Positions 63,442-64,000 of a DNA stretch of 64,000 nucleotides are shown piece by piece. Every line of letters begins with the position of its first letter. The first letter of the stretch is position 1. Origin of the DNA: Pseudomonas parafulva (GTDB taxonomy: Bacteria; Pseudomonadota; Gammaproteobacteria; Pseudomonadales; Pseudomonadaceae); NCBI RefSeq assembly GCF_000800255.1, contig NZ_CP009747.1, positions 4,960,001-5,024,000 of the forward strand, given 5' to 3'. The notes beneath the pieces were generated by a model, which ran no database searches, was not told where the DNA came from, and was given only the letters and a program-made list of their open reading frames with translations. Position numbers and translations under genes: made by a program.

Positions 63442-64000
63442 TTACACGCGAAACGCGCCGACCGCCTGGTTCAGTTCGCCGCCGAGCTGCAGCAGTTGCT
63501 CGCTCTGCTGGCGACCTTCGCCGATACGCTGCAGGTTGTCTTCGCCCAGTGCATGGATACGCTCACTGTGGTCACGGATCTCGCTCACCGCGCCGCTCTG
63601 CTGGGCGGTCACATCGGCGATGCGCACCGCCGTGTCGGCGATGGTGCGAATGGCGCTGACGATCTCGTCCAGCGCACCGTCGGCCATCTGCGCCTGGCTG
63701 GCGGTGGCCTCGGCATGTTCGAGCTGGGTACGCATGCCGCTGACCGATTCGCGCGCGGCCTGTTGCAGGCGGTCGATCAGCACCTGGATTTCGCCGGTGG
63801 CGCCGGTGGTGCGCTGGGCCAGCGAGCGCACCTCGTCGGCCACCACGGCGAAGCCGCGGCCCATCTCCCCGGCACGGGCCGCCTCGATGGCGGCATTGAG
63901 CGCCAGCAGGTTGGTCTGCTCGGCGATGGCGCGGATCACCGTCAGCACGCCACCGATGGTCGCCGACTCGGCCGCCAGTTGCTCGATCAGCTGAGCATTG
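63442..64000 (-). CDS. Methyl-accepting chemotaxis protein, C-terminal part
   Basis: The frame is open across the right edge, so only the last roughly 185 residues are seen. They contain the highly conserved hairpin tip [40 protein letters not shown] and the C-terminal coiled coil ([56 protein letters not shown]), which ends without a CheR-tethering pentapeptide. It signals to CheA/CheW. P. aeruginosa has chemoreceptor PA4844 (CtpL) at this position, but the sensing domain is outside the window. Confidence 0.93.
   Translation of the reverse strand, partial: NAQLIEQLAAESATIGGVLTVIRAIAEQTNLLALNAAIEAARAGEMGRGFAVVADEVRSLAQRTTGATGEIQVLIDRLQQAARESVSGMRTQLEHAEATASQAQMADGALDEIVSAIRTIADTAVRIADVTAQQSGAVSEIRDHSERIHALGEDNLQRIGEGRQQSEQLLQLGGELNQAVGAFRV

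Overview
The window looks like a chromosomal segment of a fluorescent Pseudomonas, most likely of the P. putida / P. entomophila side of the genus. The reasons are the high-G+C coding style, the many REP-type palindromes, and a gene order that follows the P. aeruginosa PA4844-PA4880 neighbourhood (chemoreceptor, dsbD, aroQ, accB, accC, prmA, dusB, fis, purH, purD, retS, urt transporter, hsp70-like gene, osmE, ferritin-like gene). The species call is inference from remembered gene content; no search was run.

Layout. 1-4860: a clipped ferritin-like gene, osmE, psiF, an AI-2E-type permease, an Hsp70-like gene and the cbpA-cbpM cochaperone pair, with a sigma-32-type promoter before cbpA. 4885-12709: a GNAT acetyltransferase, the urea importer urtABCDE behind a sigma-54 promoter and an NtrC palindrome, and a CycA-type permease. 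12820-15558: a 912-residue polysaccharide-lyase-8-like protein with no visible signal peptide. 15674-20593: a copper/metal uptake group (PepSY protein, TonB copper receptor OprC, PCu(A)C chaperone, two DUF2946 proteins). 20690-22006: the SPFH/NfeD membrane pair.

22157-32744 is the accessory zone. A tandem array of 295-bp units, each holding an inverted REP pair (REPIN), lies near a REP-associated tyrosine transposase gene. One unit is split by about 9 kb of foreign-looking, visibly less G+C-rich DNA. That block starts with an intact IS256-family element and ends in a short piece of the same IS end. Its cargo is a truncated efflux adaptor gene, a periplasmic amidohydrolase, a GntR regulator, a Yellow/royal-jelly-like lactonase-type protein, a fumarylacetoacetate-hydrolase-family enzyme, an AraC regulator, a PEBP protein and an aldo/keto reductase. 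Together these suggest a small catabolic cassette of unknown substrate.

32772-40294 holds the cobalamin corrin-ring genes as two divergent operons: cobK-cbiD-cobL on the minus strand and cobG-cobH-cobI-cobJ on the plus strand, with cobG carrying a frameshift. 40388-42419 is a compact operon of three unrecognised genes that appear to be diverged paralogs of one another; this is the best candidate for an undescribed system.

42433-52229 is conserved core: retS, purD, purH, fis, dusB, a zinc-ribbon membrane protein and prmA. 52376-58728 is the acetoin catabolism locus acoX-A-B-C with its divergent regulator acoR, a sigma-54 promoter and two enhancer-like repeats. A 188-bp IS4-type miniature element sits in the loop of the acoR/accC terminator. 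59006-64000: accC, accB, aroQ, dsbD and the clipped end of a chemoreceptor. No rRNA, tRNA or CRISPR array was seen.
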